Part shown: positions 32,785-45,800 of the stretch, one piece after another
Position numbering within the stretch: position 1 is the stretch's first letter
Layout: each line of letters opens with the position of its first letter
Assembly: GCF_052857255.1 (NCBI RefSeq)
Contig: NW_027526485.1
Span: forward strand, 310,001 to 374,000
Source of the DNA: Amblyomma americanum
Taxonomy: Eukaryota; Arthropoda; Arachnida; Ixodida; Ixodidae
Direction: 5' to 3'
DNA length: 64,000 nucleotides
The notes under the pieces: generated by a model
The model's database searches: none
Seen by the model: only the letters and a program-made list of their open reading frames with translations
What the model was told of the DNA's origin: nothing
Program-made: the position numbers and the translations under genes

Positions 32785-35700
32785 TTAGGTTGGGGCAACC
32801 TAAAAAGATTGACAAATAAGCCCCTGTTTACACCACTAACGTGCACAATGCTTAATGCCATCTGAAGACAAATGGAAAGGCCCGAAGGCAAGGATTTATT
32901 TTTACCACCCGTATGTGGCGAAAATCGAAGAATGAGGGGGTGGGGGGAAGCTAGGTAGCGACCCAAGCCCAAGGCAAGTGGGCCGGGGATACTCCCCTGA
33001 TCTCCCCTGCGACGTAGCGGAGAGGATAGGTTAAATGCGTGATGGGTATTGGGATGGAAATGGGGACAGCGAGTTTTTTGCTCTGACCCTTAATATACCT
33101 CGACTCCATTACTGGCCTGCCTTCCAGGACAGGGAGGGCGTCAAGATGGCCCAATGGGGCGGCCCTGATGAAGGGATGCCCGACCATCCACCAAACGCAA
33201 CGGGCTCCGACCTCCGGAGACAGAAAAAACGAACCCGGCGTCGGCTACCTCGGGCCCCTTCATGACTTTCATGGTTTGTTTCGGACCTGCCAGCTACTTG
33301 CTGTCGAGCGCTTTTCGCGGTTTTTCAGACACCATAGAAGAAGAATTACCGCAAGGAAATGTAAAGCCGGCTGCAGCGTAGAATTTATTCGGCGATCGCA
33401 TATACTAAAAGAGAAGGCGAAACCAAATGGGTGCAGTTCAGTTGTTGAAGTCTGCCATAGCAACTTTTTCTTTGTGCGTATACCACTGGTGGACAAATTT
33501 GGATTCAGTAGCGTGCGCTCACATCGACGCGGTCAGCACACCCGTTAAGTCATTCAAAACTCGGTTTCGCAGGCTGCAGTACTGTAGCGCATAGTGCACG
33601 AGATCTCTTTGATATTCTACAATCTTTTTTTTTTTAAATTGCTGTGAAAACAAATAACAGAAACTACGTTGCCGCCGAAAATACTGAATAGATTGGTCTC
33701 AACCACTTCTTCTACTTTCGTAATCGCACTGGGGTATAAAGAAAATACAGTCAACCTCATTATAGCGAAGACAATAGGGACCAGTGATTCCTTCATGATA
33801 GCCGCAGATTCGTTATAGCCAGTGTTAGCCGAGCTTCCAACAAGAATCGTCATTCCTTAGTTATTTCTCTTATGTCGATGTCAATACTTCAGCTATCGTG
33901 AGGATGGACTGTACTACTACCCTAGCATAGGTATTCTTGGCTAATGATAGGACTCGGCGGGTTTCAAAATTCCTGGATTGCGCAAGTGGAAGGAAAACCA
34001 AATCGAGATAACGCGTATCTCTTATAACATTCGTTGAAGTTACTTCTTAACACACCCCATTTTAAACCTTGTTCTTACCTGTCTCAACATTTATTCGCAC
34101 AATATTTGTGTAAGCTGGCACGCGATGGCTGAATAACTTGGGTTTTAATATTGCCAATGTTAACACCCCACCCAGTGCTTACGTAGTCGTTGACCAAATC
34201 GAAAGGCTTTTCTACTCTTGGTGTGATCCAGTACATTATAGAAATAAAAACGTCTGTATAGCATGAAATTTTCTCTTGTCCATCCACAGCGAAAAGAAAA
34301 ACATAGGCGCGTTTACCTAACAGAAAAAAATGCGTGGTTTGATGCGGCTCACTCGACATCGGCTTCAATTATTGTAGTATCAACAAACGCACTTTTACTT
34401 TCACACCTTAAAGCAATGCGGGTTTTACGCACCCATTCATCACTTAGGTTCGAGTCACCGGTGCACTACAAAACTGTATGCGTTCTCCTCAATTATTATT
34501 TTCTACAAGACTCGATATTTGTCAGCTTTTAATTTTATTCTCACTTTATTTCCGATAGGTGCAACGATTCAGGCAGTCCCACTTGCGAACTACGCGCTTC
34601 ACAGTAGCGGGCAAGCTTTTACTGGTTCGGACGATGGCGACGGCGGTATTAAACATGATAATTATAGCGGGTGCACGCGAAAGAGCTTTGATTGTTTCTC
34701 TTACTCTTGCCGCCACAGGTTTAGAGCATGCATTGAGTTGACGGTAGAGTACTTCAAACACGAGTCATAAAATAAAATGATGACGCATGTTTCAGGACTC
34801 TTCCTCCGTTTTTTGCAGCCTTTTCCACGCAGTTCGTAACTGTTGATGTTATTTCTTCCTACAAAATTGCGCAGCAACTCGAAGGCTCTAGGCCGCAAGT
34901 GGAACCCAAACGACGCGAAGGTAAGTGAGCTGTGAAAAGCTGCGGTACTCGCACGTGGTCTCCTCAGAATTTCCTCCTTGGTGTCCTGGTCCCGCCTGGT
35001 CCTTCAGCTTGAATTGAGGGCTTCCCGACACTTAAAAGCCGCTCGAGCGCGTAACGGTTTCGGAGCGGCTGGGTACTCCTGCTAATGCGAACGGCTCGAA
35101 TTTCCCCCCTCCTGCCACTGCAAGGTCACGCCCATGCTGCTTTGCATTTCACGTGTCACCGCCTACTGGGGTCCACAAGAACCGAAATGTGACGCTGCAT
35201 GAAGGCTAACCTTAATTGAGCTATTTCCAAAATTTACCAAAGGGCCCATCTCTGTAAATACAGCACCTCAGTTTGTTCAAAAGACTTTTACAAGTTTTGT
35301 TCATATCGTTATTAAACTTTGTTTTCATGCTGAGCCGTTAATTTCGTCGAAAATTTCTTGCAAACGACCCTAGCCTGGAAAATGCTAGTGAAGCGTTACT
35401 ATAATTCGCTTCGCCAATGGGTCATGCTGTACAAGCCTGTTGCCCTGCACCTTCCACAGAAAAAAAGGAAACTTTAAAGTATACTGCTTTTATAAGCTCA
35501 AGTGATGTAATTTATTGGAACTAATTTTTTTATTTCTTCAATATTGATAAAAACCGATTTTCGGGCCACTATTAAGCAACTAGCTGCACATTGCTGGCGG
35601 TAGCTTGTCTGTCTTCTTTACATAGGTGCGGTATTCCCGCGCTGTATTATACGCATGCCTAGGGACAAGTGCACGTTAAGTTCTTTCTTGATAAAATTCC

Positions 35701-36080
35701 CTGCTTGCGATGCTTTCTTTCAGCACACGCATTCCTTGATGAAGTACTGGGCGCGATACGTAAAAAAAACTGCTTTCAATACCGTAAGCCGATTCCATAA
35801 AGAATTGTACTCCTGAAAAATATATCAGTTACAAGCCCGGGATACTCGATACTGTATCATGGATTCTAATCATGGGTCATGGATTATTACCTAAGTTAGA
35901 AACCTGAGTGAGAACTTGACTACATAACAATAAAGTCAAAGCTGTTCTTAACTATTTTCGTTTGTTGGTGCAGCATTTATTCGATTGCCTCTGCCTTTGT
36001 CCTGTACTGAATAGCACAAGCTCCATGCGCTTCGGAAAGCCACAGTTATTTGCAATGGACAGTGATTAACCGACGTTTGG

Positions 36081-36316
36081 AGCCGCCGCGGTGGCTGAGT
36101 GGTTATGGCGCTCGCCTGCTGGTCTGAAAGACGAGGGTTCGATCCCTGCCGCAGCTGTCGAATTTCGATGGAGGCGAAATTCTAGAGGTCCGTGTACTGT
36201 GCGAAGTCAGTGCACGTTAAAGAACCCCAGGTGGTCAAAAATTCGTAAGCCCTTCACTACGGCGTCTCTCATAACCTCAGTCACTTTGGGACGTTAAACC
36301 TCCTAAACCATAACTC
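36081..36316 (+). mobile_element. tRNA-derived SINE (right-arm copy)
   Basis: Mirror of 26,197-26,433. A-box region GTGGCTGAGTGG, B box GGTTCGATCCC, and remnants of the same target duplication, GACGTTTG and CACGTTTG, at the two ends. Confidence 0.9.
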
Positions 36317-37726
36317 ATAACACACGTTTGAAGCCGAACTTACTGCGTTCGAAGCTTGAAGAAAACAATCAAAGATAAAAGGGGTGCTTGTTTTTATTGC
36401 ACTGAGGAAACCTTGATAATTTATATTATTTTCATGTTGTCTTTTCTTCACTGTATTAGATAACAGCACGTATTGAACCCACTGGTCCTGAAGAGTCACG
36501 TGATACGGCCGTGTATCAGCGAAGCCGATAAAAAGGTCATTTCGGTAGGAGCTGTAGAGCACGTTGGCGTGTTGGTTTTTGTGGCGGTGCATTTTCCTAA
36601 AGAAATAGAATGAAGCATTGCCGCGTCGGATCCAGGCTCCTGTGAACTAGCACTAGCGCCTCTTGAGAATGGCTTGTCCGTCTGTATTGTCCTTCTGTAG
36701 TATCGCAGTGCGTATTCCGCTTTTAACATATCCTTCAAGCCTAAAACGCCGGTATGCTCTGGGCGCATTTGAACATCTTTTCTCCCACGTGAGTATTTTT
36801 TTCTGCATGTGCCATGGAAACGTGGCTGTACTGGTAAAAACTGAAGCGGTTGATGCTGAATCTAATCCGAAAATAATGACCGTTAACGAAGTATGACTCT
36901 ATCGATGCGCTTTAATAACATAAAAATACAAAGTCCTTCCGCTGAGCTTTAGTCAGTAAGAAATTGGATGTACAAAACAGATGTCGGCCGAATTTCAGAC
37001 AAAACTACTTTCATGTCGGCTAAGAGAATGGTTATTCGAGGCAAGTCGCAAGCCACTTGTCAGTATCATGATCATCACATATCGCTTTAACCAAAGAAGA
37101 ACTCACTGCCAGTGACCGGCCATGTGCTCTTCGAGGAGCTCGAAACCTGTAATATTTGCAGGAGTCGGGGAGTACAGTCAAGTCGAGTCGGCGATTAGAG
37201 ATAATTCAATCCCCTACCATTGTGGCTATATCATTTGGAACCCCTCACCACGCACGCAGTTAAGGGATCTCGACATCCTGTAGACCAATTCAACAACTGC
37301 TTCCTGTTTTCGGCTGTTTTATCGTGTGAAGTGTGTTTCCAATCCTATTAGTTGTGCACCTTTGGCTTGAAACTAACAGTGACATAAAAAAATGTTACCA
37401 GCGCTACAATCAATTCAGCATTTCTAAAAAGGTGCATGCAGGTAGAATAAACAAGCGCGCCGGGTGCCGTCGAATGCTCGGTGCCACGACGAACATCCAC
37501 CTTCTCAGCATCAAAGCATTACTTCGCTTTCAGACAGCAAAAAAAAAGAAAACATGAGCCTAGCACAAAAGAATGAAATTGCACATATCCTTTGCTCGCA
37601 GGGTGCAACCTGCCCTCACACAGGTTTCGAAAAATCGTCCTCTACATACCGCTGCCTGCTTAGCTACCGATCGCTCCAGTTACACACAAGTGTTGCCCTC
37701 GTACTGATAACGACCCAAGTAGCACA

Positions 37727-38690
37727 GCGTTTAGGGCCCATCTGGGCCCCATGTGGGCATCGTGGGCTTGGGAAACCCCTTTTTAACCCAGCTTGGACCC
37801 TTACGGGCATCATGTGGGCAAAGACAATTTGGGCTGGCCCATGACAAGCCACTTAGGCCCCATGTTGGTAATTTTGGGGCAATGTGAGCCCAAGCTGCCA
37901 AGTTCAGCCCGCACAGGTTCCTTCCCGGCAACATTAGGGCAAACTTGAAAACGAGTTGGGCTCAGTGCAAAAAAACTGGGGCCAAGCCCAACTTGGGCAG
38001 CCCGCCTATCACCACAATTGGTCCAACATGGGCTTTAAAGGGGCTAAACATGTTTTCATCCCCAAAGGAACCCGAATGGGGCCTTAAGCGGCTATGATCG
38101 GGCTGATTTGATGCAGAACTGGGCTATACAGAGAAACATGACGGGCAGCCCTAATTTGGACAGCCCATCTTGTGCCCAGCTTGGACCCTTGTGGGCATCA
38201 TGTGGGCAGACAATTTGGGCTGGCCCATGAGAAGCCAACTAGGGCCCCATATTGGTAATTATGGGGCAATGTGAGCCATGCTGCCAAGTTCAGCCCGCAT
38301 ATGTCCCTTGCCAGCAACAATTCAAACTTGAAAACGAGTTGGGCTCAGTGCAGGAAAACTAGGGGAAAGCCCAACTTCGGCATTCCGCCTATCATCCCAT
38401 AGCGCTGGTCCACACCAAGTTAGCCCAAGCATATACCTACCAAAGCGCCATGTATGTGTATTACATGGAAACATGCACCGGTTTGCCCCTCCAGAACCCA
38501 TGTGAGACCCGCAAGGGTATTAAGTGGGCCATGCAAGTTGGGCCTGCCCGCGTTCTTTCTGCAGGCAGCCCAGCTACTTCACCGAGACCCTATGCGGGTA
38601 TTATAGGGCCTCAGCCCAGCTTGTATAGCCCGTGCAGAGCCCTTGTGGCATCCACTGGGGTATCACAGGGGCCGCTCAAGTTGGGCTTGC
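37727..38690. repeat. GGGC/GCCC-rich degenerate array (right copy)
   Basis: Mirror of 20,330-21,290, with the same internal period of about 383 bp and a few scattered substitutions. Confidence 0.85.
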
Positions 38691-39206
38691 CTACGATCAT
38701 TTAGGATGTTAGATTGACTGAAACACCAATTTGTAGCAAGCTCCTCGCTCAAACGCCAAAGTGCAAATTTTGTTAACTGTGTTTGCTTTGTATGGGGTAA
38801 GGAAATCATTTTGCATGCTATTTGCAGAATCCCGGCAGTTTGCAGGATCATGCACTAACTCTCCGCAAAGATGTTACATAACGGTCATATCTTCGTCAAC
38901 AGTTGACACGGTAAGCCATTAAGTCAATGCACAGAATAATAATTCAGAAATCTGTAGCATGATCTCAATTCAGCTGTGATTTTTCAGTCTTTTCTAGTTG
39001 TCAACAAGACGTGTACTCCACTACTCAAAATTTTAATGAGCAATCAGAGCTGACAAAATTTGTGTGTTAAATATGCCGCAATGATAGCCCAGCAACTGAA
39101 CAAAAACAACAGATGAACAGAAATGGATAGGATGCCACTTGGGGTGGCGCAGATGATTACTGCTACTTTCACTGCAGCATGAGGTGTAATCTAAAAGAGT
39201 GCGGTG

Positions 39207-39546
39207 AGGGGCTAGTTGGTACGAAATTATGGAGACAATGAATAACTGCGCCAAAAGGACGGGACAAGAGAGAAGAATCACACGAGGCAAGCGCAGACTA
39301 ACAACTGGTTTATTGCACCAACGCCTCCTTCCTTCGGCAACAAAGCGCATGCGCACCAACCGCAAAGACAAAAGCCATAATCATCACGTCAAACCAAGAA
39401 TCTCCAACCCCTCGCGGTACAGGTGTATGGAAGCCTGGCTAACACATTTGTCAGGAACTAATCTCGTGATTTTTAAGGCTTCGATAGCTTCACGCTCTTT
39501 TTGTATGATTCTTCTCTCTTGTCCCGTCCTTTTTGCGCAGTTATTC
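39207..39546 (-). mobile_element. Fold-back Penelope-like 3' end (right copy)
   Basis: Mirror of 19,471-19,810. The 41-bp inverted repeat is at 39,240-39,280 and 39,506-39,546, now with at least one mismatch (GCGCCAAAAGG against GCGCAAAAAGG). Confidence 0.78.
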
Positions 39547-41517
39547 ATTGTTCCTATAATAGCATGAGGTGCTTAGAAACACTGCTCGGCAGATGCTAAT
39601 CAGATTAAGTAGATTATTACAAAAAAAATAATATAAGCATACTAAGCATGGCAAAATTGCAGAATGAACAGCTCAGTTTGCAGCACTCAATTGCATGAAA
39701 ATTAATGTTCTTAGAGGCTAGTTCACACCTTATATTCAGAATGTACTCAGTGATGTCCACGTAGTATAGAAAACGGAAATGTGAATCATATTATGTGTTA
39801 AAATTTATCCAAGAGAACCACTGTGACAGGTGTGCTGGAGGGTCCGTCTCTATATAGTTTAGGGCGGCGGAGACTGTAGAGTCCCCTACAAATTAGACGA
39901 GTGCGACGCGGACGAAGAAAATAAGCTAAGAACCAGGTGTGAAACTGGTCTTATTTTCCTTAGCGCGTGGCTCCGCGCAGCCGGAGCTAGCGCGTGTTGC
40001 AAGCCGAGACGGCGCAACATTTATGATGGCAATTTAGTGCCGCTACACTGTCATAGATCGCAAGACAGCTAGCCATATTTCTCGAGAGCTGCTGGCGCCA
40101 AACTATATATTATACCTAAGTATTTACTTCCCTAACCTGGGTGTTTCAGTGAGTTTCTAGATTTGCAATGTGCAGTCTCCTTCAAACCATCAAGAATATT
40201 AGAATAAGGCTGGCAATGGCATATCAAGGTAATGGCATTGCGAAGCAATGACATAGATGTGAACAAAAAATAAAGGAAAAGTTATAAAGACAGCAGCGAA
40301 ACAATGATCTGTTTCTGCTGTATGCAAAATAAATATTATAAACAGTTGTGGCTTCTTAATAATGTACACTAGGTTCCTCAAAAAACTTCATAAATCAAGT
40401 TGTCTGCAATAAATAATTGTGAGAAAAAACAATAAATATGCTCACAAAAAAAATTTCAGGTCGCTTCTGTGTACAGTAGTTTGCAGTGAAGTTGTAATTG
40501 GTTAAAATTTTGGAAGGCCCAACTGCGCCACCAGGAAGGTCATTTTATTTATCGTAATTTGATGCTTTCTGAAGTGCTGAGCGGGTAATAAGATGCACAA
40601 TGACGTCTCATGATGTAACATATGTATTTTCTAGTATGAATGGTAATGTACTGTAAGCTAGCTGGTACTGCATATTTGTACTCAGTCGACGAATACGTGC
40701 TGAAGGTGGCGTTCGATATGGCAAATTCTGCATAGAAAGTTTCCTTCACAGTCATTCTTACAATGTAACAAATGGTAAGGCGCATCGACGGACCACTTTC
40801 GCATTGGAAAGCACAAAACATAAAATGAAGGCATCATCATCGCGTTTATACATACTTTCATTAAAATTTCAATGTACAGGAAAGGAAACATATGGCTGGG
40901 GAAAATGAGGTTTTGTCTTGATCATTGCCTATGGTGACATGGCGGGAATAAATTAACACTAAAAGGATCTGTGAATTTCCACTTTGCCATAGTCTACACT
41001 GCAAATTTTCATATTAACATGGCAGAAATACATGAAAAACTTTAGTCCCTCAAAAATTTGGCTATACTTCGCTAAATTTGCTGCGCAGTGGAGCCAAACC
41101 AGGTCAAAGATTAAAAATTAACTCAAGGGTGCATTTGCTATGAGCATGTGCTGGTCAGTTTGCAAATCATTGATTTTAGTCATCTCTTTCATGAGTAAAT
41201 ACTTCCCGGAAAGAAAAGATGGATCGAAGGAAGGTAGAAAGAGTGCAGGCTAGTTAATATGTGCAGTTGTCTTGCCTAACTACTATCCTCAGCGCTAAAT
41301 TTTGTCCGCGTATGTCAAGTAGTAGAAAAGCTTAAGATCTTGGGATGGAGTCCAGATATGGTAGCAGAATTTTTATAGAGGCAAAGTCCAATAGCAACCA
41401 TTTGCCCTGCAATTTTGATGCACTTTATAGGGCTCCAGCTTGTCTTATCAGAAACACTTTACTACAATATCCTTCATAGACTAAGCATAATTTTTGGACT
41501 ATCAAAGCTGCCCATAT

Positions 41518-42150
41518 TGCATATATCTGAATAGCATAAATATCCTTCTATAATGAAAGATTACCACTTCAGATGGGGACGAAGAAATACAGACAGGAGG
41601 TGCAGTAAAAAGATAACTGAATTTATTACCTTGATGAAAGACCCTCAAGTAGAGTTCATTTGAACATGTGTTCACTGCACTGGAATTAACCGAAAAACAA
41701 GAAAAATACAAGTGATATTGCTTTCTAAACACATAAGGCAGACTGCCACTGACATATCCCAACTCCTTTCGTGACAAAGTAATATATCGCTTGCTAAACA
41801 ATCTTCACCTTCCCTATAATGTGGAAGGTTTTGCAGATTTCACATTGTAACTAGGCGCCTCCGTACCAAGCAGATGTGTAGCACCGTTGGTCGGCTCAAA
41901 CTCACAGTGCCTGCAATTTTGTGCCAGAAATCCACACGTTGTTAATGAATCAATGCCTGTGCTGTGCTCTCGGAGTCCATGATTTAAGCTCTGTCCTGAA
42001 TACGCGTTTTTCAAGCATTAGGTTTGTTCTTCAGGTCTTGGTGTTGGCACGTTTGACTTGAGTGCAAGCCACGTGCTTCGTCAATCATGATAAGATCTCC
42101 GGTCTAAAAAACATTTGGTGTTTATTCACTGCAGGCCGCGCATTATTTTT
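41518..42150 (-). pseudogene. Penelope-like element fragment (right arm only)
   Basis: Minus-strand reading has GQSLNHGLREHSTGIDSL and LAQNCRHCEFEP, matching the distal GIY-YIG domain and the Cys/His region of PLEs, then KRYITLSRKELGYVSG, which resembles the usual '(S)LSxKELxYL' PLE C-terminus. Frames are broken. It is a third PLE type in the window. Its 3' side ends at the breakpoint of the left-arm deletion. Confidence 0.6.
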
Positions 42151-42199
42151 GTTGAAGAAACAAAACGTTCACGAGTGGCCACCCGTTCAACGTTTCTGA

Positions 42200-42610
42200 A
42201 TGGGTGGTGTGTGGGCGTGGCGGCGGTAGTGGCGCAAAATTTTCGACTGTGATGCCATGCGATGAGATTTCCGTGGGACAAAATCTGGACGCTTTTTTGA
42301 AGGCAGAGAAGTTACGCCAACAGGGTGATTGAACACACCCTCACGGGCGGCTGTGTGCGGGTGGATACTCTCGGCATGGGCAGCTGTTCCACGTGATGTC
42401 ATGATACAGTTGTTTGCAAAGTGTGGAATTTCACTCAATGACGAATGTGTTGTGGGCCGCTGCAGTGATGACAAGAGCACTACCAGTGAGGACAACGACA
42501 CAAGTGGGGAGCTTCTGGATAATAAATTTTCATTGTGGAACGTCCTTTTTTTTCTTTCGGACATTAAATTTCGCGGCTGGGAGGTCGACTTACATTCAAG
42601 TTGACTTACT
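42200..42610 (+). pseudogene. pogo/Tigger-type transposase C-terminal fragment
   Basis: The + strand frame holds GWILSAWAAVPRDVMIQLFA followed by KCGIS and an acidic tail (GELLD), the pattern ending the DDE domain of pogo/Tigger/jerky transposases (WI..AW..VP...I..SF.KCGI). A stop lies just upstream. The sequence after it, GGGAGGTCGACTTACATTC at about 42,578-42,596, looks like a pogo-type terminal repeat. No catalytic residues remain. Confidence 0.65.
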
Positions 42611-42839
42611 ACAGTAAACACGGTACGTGACGAAAGATGCAGTGATGATTTGGACATGGTGCGCAGGCAATGAACAAAGAACCCGCACTGAGCACAAAAG
42701 CAGCGAGCACTGAGAGCAGGAACATGGCCACTGAAACACTACGGTCACTTCGATGTCATTGATTATCCGCAGCATAGCCTTCCGGGCACAAAACATAGTC
42801 GCAGTGTAGTCAGATTGGGGCACATCAGGGCACAGCGAT

Positions 42840-45800
42840 TGGTAGGGTCTGAGGCACAAGAGGTGCGCAATATCAGGTTGAGGTAGGTCGAAGGTAGTCT
42901 CCAAGAAGGCCGGAGTGATCTCATAGGTGACGGCAGTGACCTAGCACCGCACAGAGAGCTTGATGCAGCGAGATAGTGACCAAAGCAGGACAAGGTAGCT
43001 AGGGGTGAAAGAAACCATGTGGTGAAGGCGTTTGTAATAGTCCTGCTGCGATTTCTGCGAGGCGGGTAGTCGGGAGCATGCTAGATGGTGGGCTTGGTCG
43101 GAACTGGCAATCACGTCGTGGGCATATTCAGAAAGTACACCAGTAAAGATAGGAAGCAGTGCCCACAGGTAACGGGGGCTCTTCGCCGTACAAAAGATAG
43201 ACTAGGGAGCAACCAAAGTGCAATGAAGGGAAGAGTTCTTTGCAAATGTTACGTAAGAGAAAGCAGTATTCCCGTCTCGAAGATCCAGTGAAATGTATAT
43301 TGCGAGCATAACGGTAAGAGTGCTGCTAAGGCGCTAGGTGGGGCTATTTGTGCATATCATGTGTTTGAAGCTGGCAGGGGCATTGCATGAGCCGAAAGGT
43401 ATAACCTTAAATTCATACAGCCCAGCAGGCACAACAAATGCCATCTTCTCGCGGTCTTGTTCACCCATGGCGATTTGCCTACAGCCAGAGCACAGGCCAG
43501 TGGAGGAGAAAAGGAGAAAAATTTGGCACCTTAGAGACTATCAAGGGTGCAATTGATTAGTGGCAATGGCTAGAAATCTTTTTTGGTTAATATTATTGAG
43601 GTATTGGTAATCCGAGCAGAACTGCTAAGAGCCATATTTTTTAGAGGATCATTGGTTAGTCCCAAGAGCTTCGGGAAGGCTCAATGTGTTCTTGGCAAAT
43701 ATCTTTACTAGCTCGTTTCAGATAACCTGGCGCTTGGGGTGAGACATACGGTAGGAGTGCCAGCAGTCAGGAGGGGCACCACCAGTTCCTATGTGACGTG
43801 TGACAGCTTGACCGAGGGCAGCTTTATGCAGATTAAAAGCGTGAGAAGCTGGGAAGATTAGGCAGGTGAGGGGTCAGTGGCTTACATGGTAGTGAACACG
43901 TCTGTTGAGAAAGGGAAATGCTGGCGGGTGGCATCGGGGCCGCGAACTAGGGTAGCATCTAATGCAGCGACTTGGCAACAAGACAGGCGAGAAAGCATGG
44001 TCACACAGATTGCGGATGGAAGTACTAAAGGGCAGACGCTGAAATTCAGAACTGGTAGGAACAGTGTGTTGGCCTTGACAGCAGCAAACGTAAGGGGCAG
44101 CGCAACGTTGCAGATGAGCAGTATATCGAGAATAGGTAATCTTTCAGATAATCTTTCATGGGCCACACACATTCAATCCATCTGTGCCAAAGCTTCAAGA
44201 TCACTTGGGTACCTGCGCCGGAACTTGCGAAACGCCCCTAATAACGTGAGAAAAGTCGCTTACTTAACAATCGTGCGTCCTCAACTAGAATTTGCTTCAC
44301 CTATGTGGTCCCCTTATCAAAATTACCTGATCAACAAGCTTGAATCCGTACAAAATAGAGCCGCTCGTTTCATCACACAAAAGTACCACCCCCAGTCCAG
44401 TATCACTAAGATTAAACTTGATATCTCCCTCGAACCATTACATATTCGTCGCTCCATCGCTCTTTTATGCTTACTTCATAAATATCGTCATAGCACCAGG
44501 CCATCTCCCTTGCCCCTCGAAGAGCCTTCACGCATTTCACGCCGCCTACATAATCAGTATAGCATTACACGCATTTACGGAAGAACCTTAGCATTCAATT
44601 CATCTGCACTTCCACGTGCCATTATTCTTTGGAATGATCTTCCCAACTGTATCGCATCTATCGGCAACCACCAATCATTTCAAGACCAACTGCACAAACA
44701 TTTTCTTTAACGACATTGTGTCTTGTTTCAGGTTGTTCTGTGTCCTTGGTCCCCTTTTCTTCTCGTTGGTATTTTACAAAGTTTTGGTTTCTTGTGCAAT
44801 TTCAGCCATCTGTATGTTTTTTTATGACTACTGCTTTTTCCTTTTGATGCCTATTGGGCACTTGCGATGCATTCTTGCTACTAATTTAATTTTTGTTGCT
44901 CGCGGTGATGTATGTCTTTTAGTTACGTTTTGCCCTGTATATTTATAATTGTGTTTAATTTTTGCCTTGTATCACGCGTTGTTTTTAATTTATTCTTCCT
45001 ATTTGCTTAATCTATTGTTTTGCCCCCCTTACTCAATGCCCTTCTGGGCCCTGTAAGGTATTTTGAAAAAAAAAAACCATATAGTCACCATCAGGAACCG
45101 GCCGCAATGGGAACAGGGCAACAAAGGATGCAGTTTCAGATGGCAGGAAAACATTATCTTCAGAGAATATTAGAGGTGGGAAGCCCACAAGGAAGTTATC
45201 GAATAATGAGACCTCAAGATGGTACTCCTATAACCAGCCAATGAGAAGCGAATATTCCGACAGGAAATCTAAACCGAGAATCAGATCATGGGCGCACATG
45301 TGTCAAACGGCCAAACAAGCTGGGGTGCCGTGGCCAGCAGTAGCAGCACGAGCGCTGCATTGGCCGTCAGAAACAAGAAATCCAGTATCCACAATGCACA
45401 GACAAAATGTCGCAGAAATAAGGACATTGCGATGACAGAGGTGAAAGTTGGAGCTTATCACGGACTCATGCATGCCAGTGTCCATGAAAGCATATATGCA
45501 GCGTCACCTTTGGGGGCTGCATCAGCTAGTTTTCCAGATCGGAGCGCGATGAGGTGACTGTGGGGATTGAGAGCAACAGCCTAGAAGCGACAACAAGAGG
45601 AAATATCGGCGAGAAGCATGCCTCCGAGGTCTGTGGTGGAGCTTGTGATGAGAAGCGGCAGGAAAAGTCTGGGCGGGAGCTAGGGGTGAAGACACTGTGG
45701 GGAGGTGAAAGGCATGGAGAGCGACTAGTGGAGTTGCCATAAGGATGCGACTAGGGTCTGCAGCAGTGCCGAGCAATGTAGCCTATGTGAGAGTAGTGAA

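Noticed and set aside
43877..44710. Single 277-residue gene
   Set aside because: The first third is antisense to gypsy sequence and only the part after about 44,140 is coding, as a LINE RT end; the long frame is a chance fusion.
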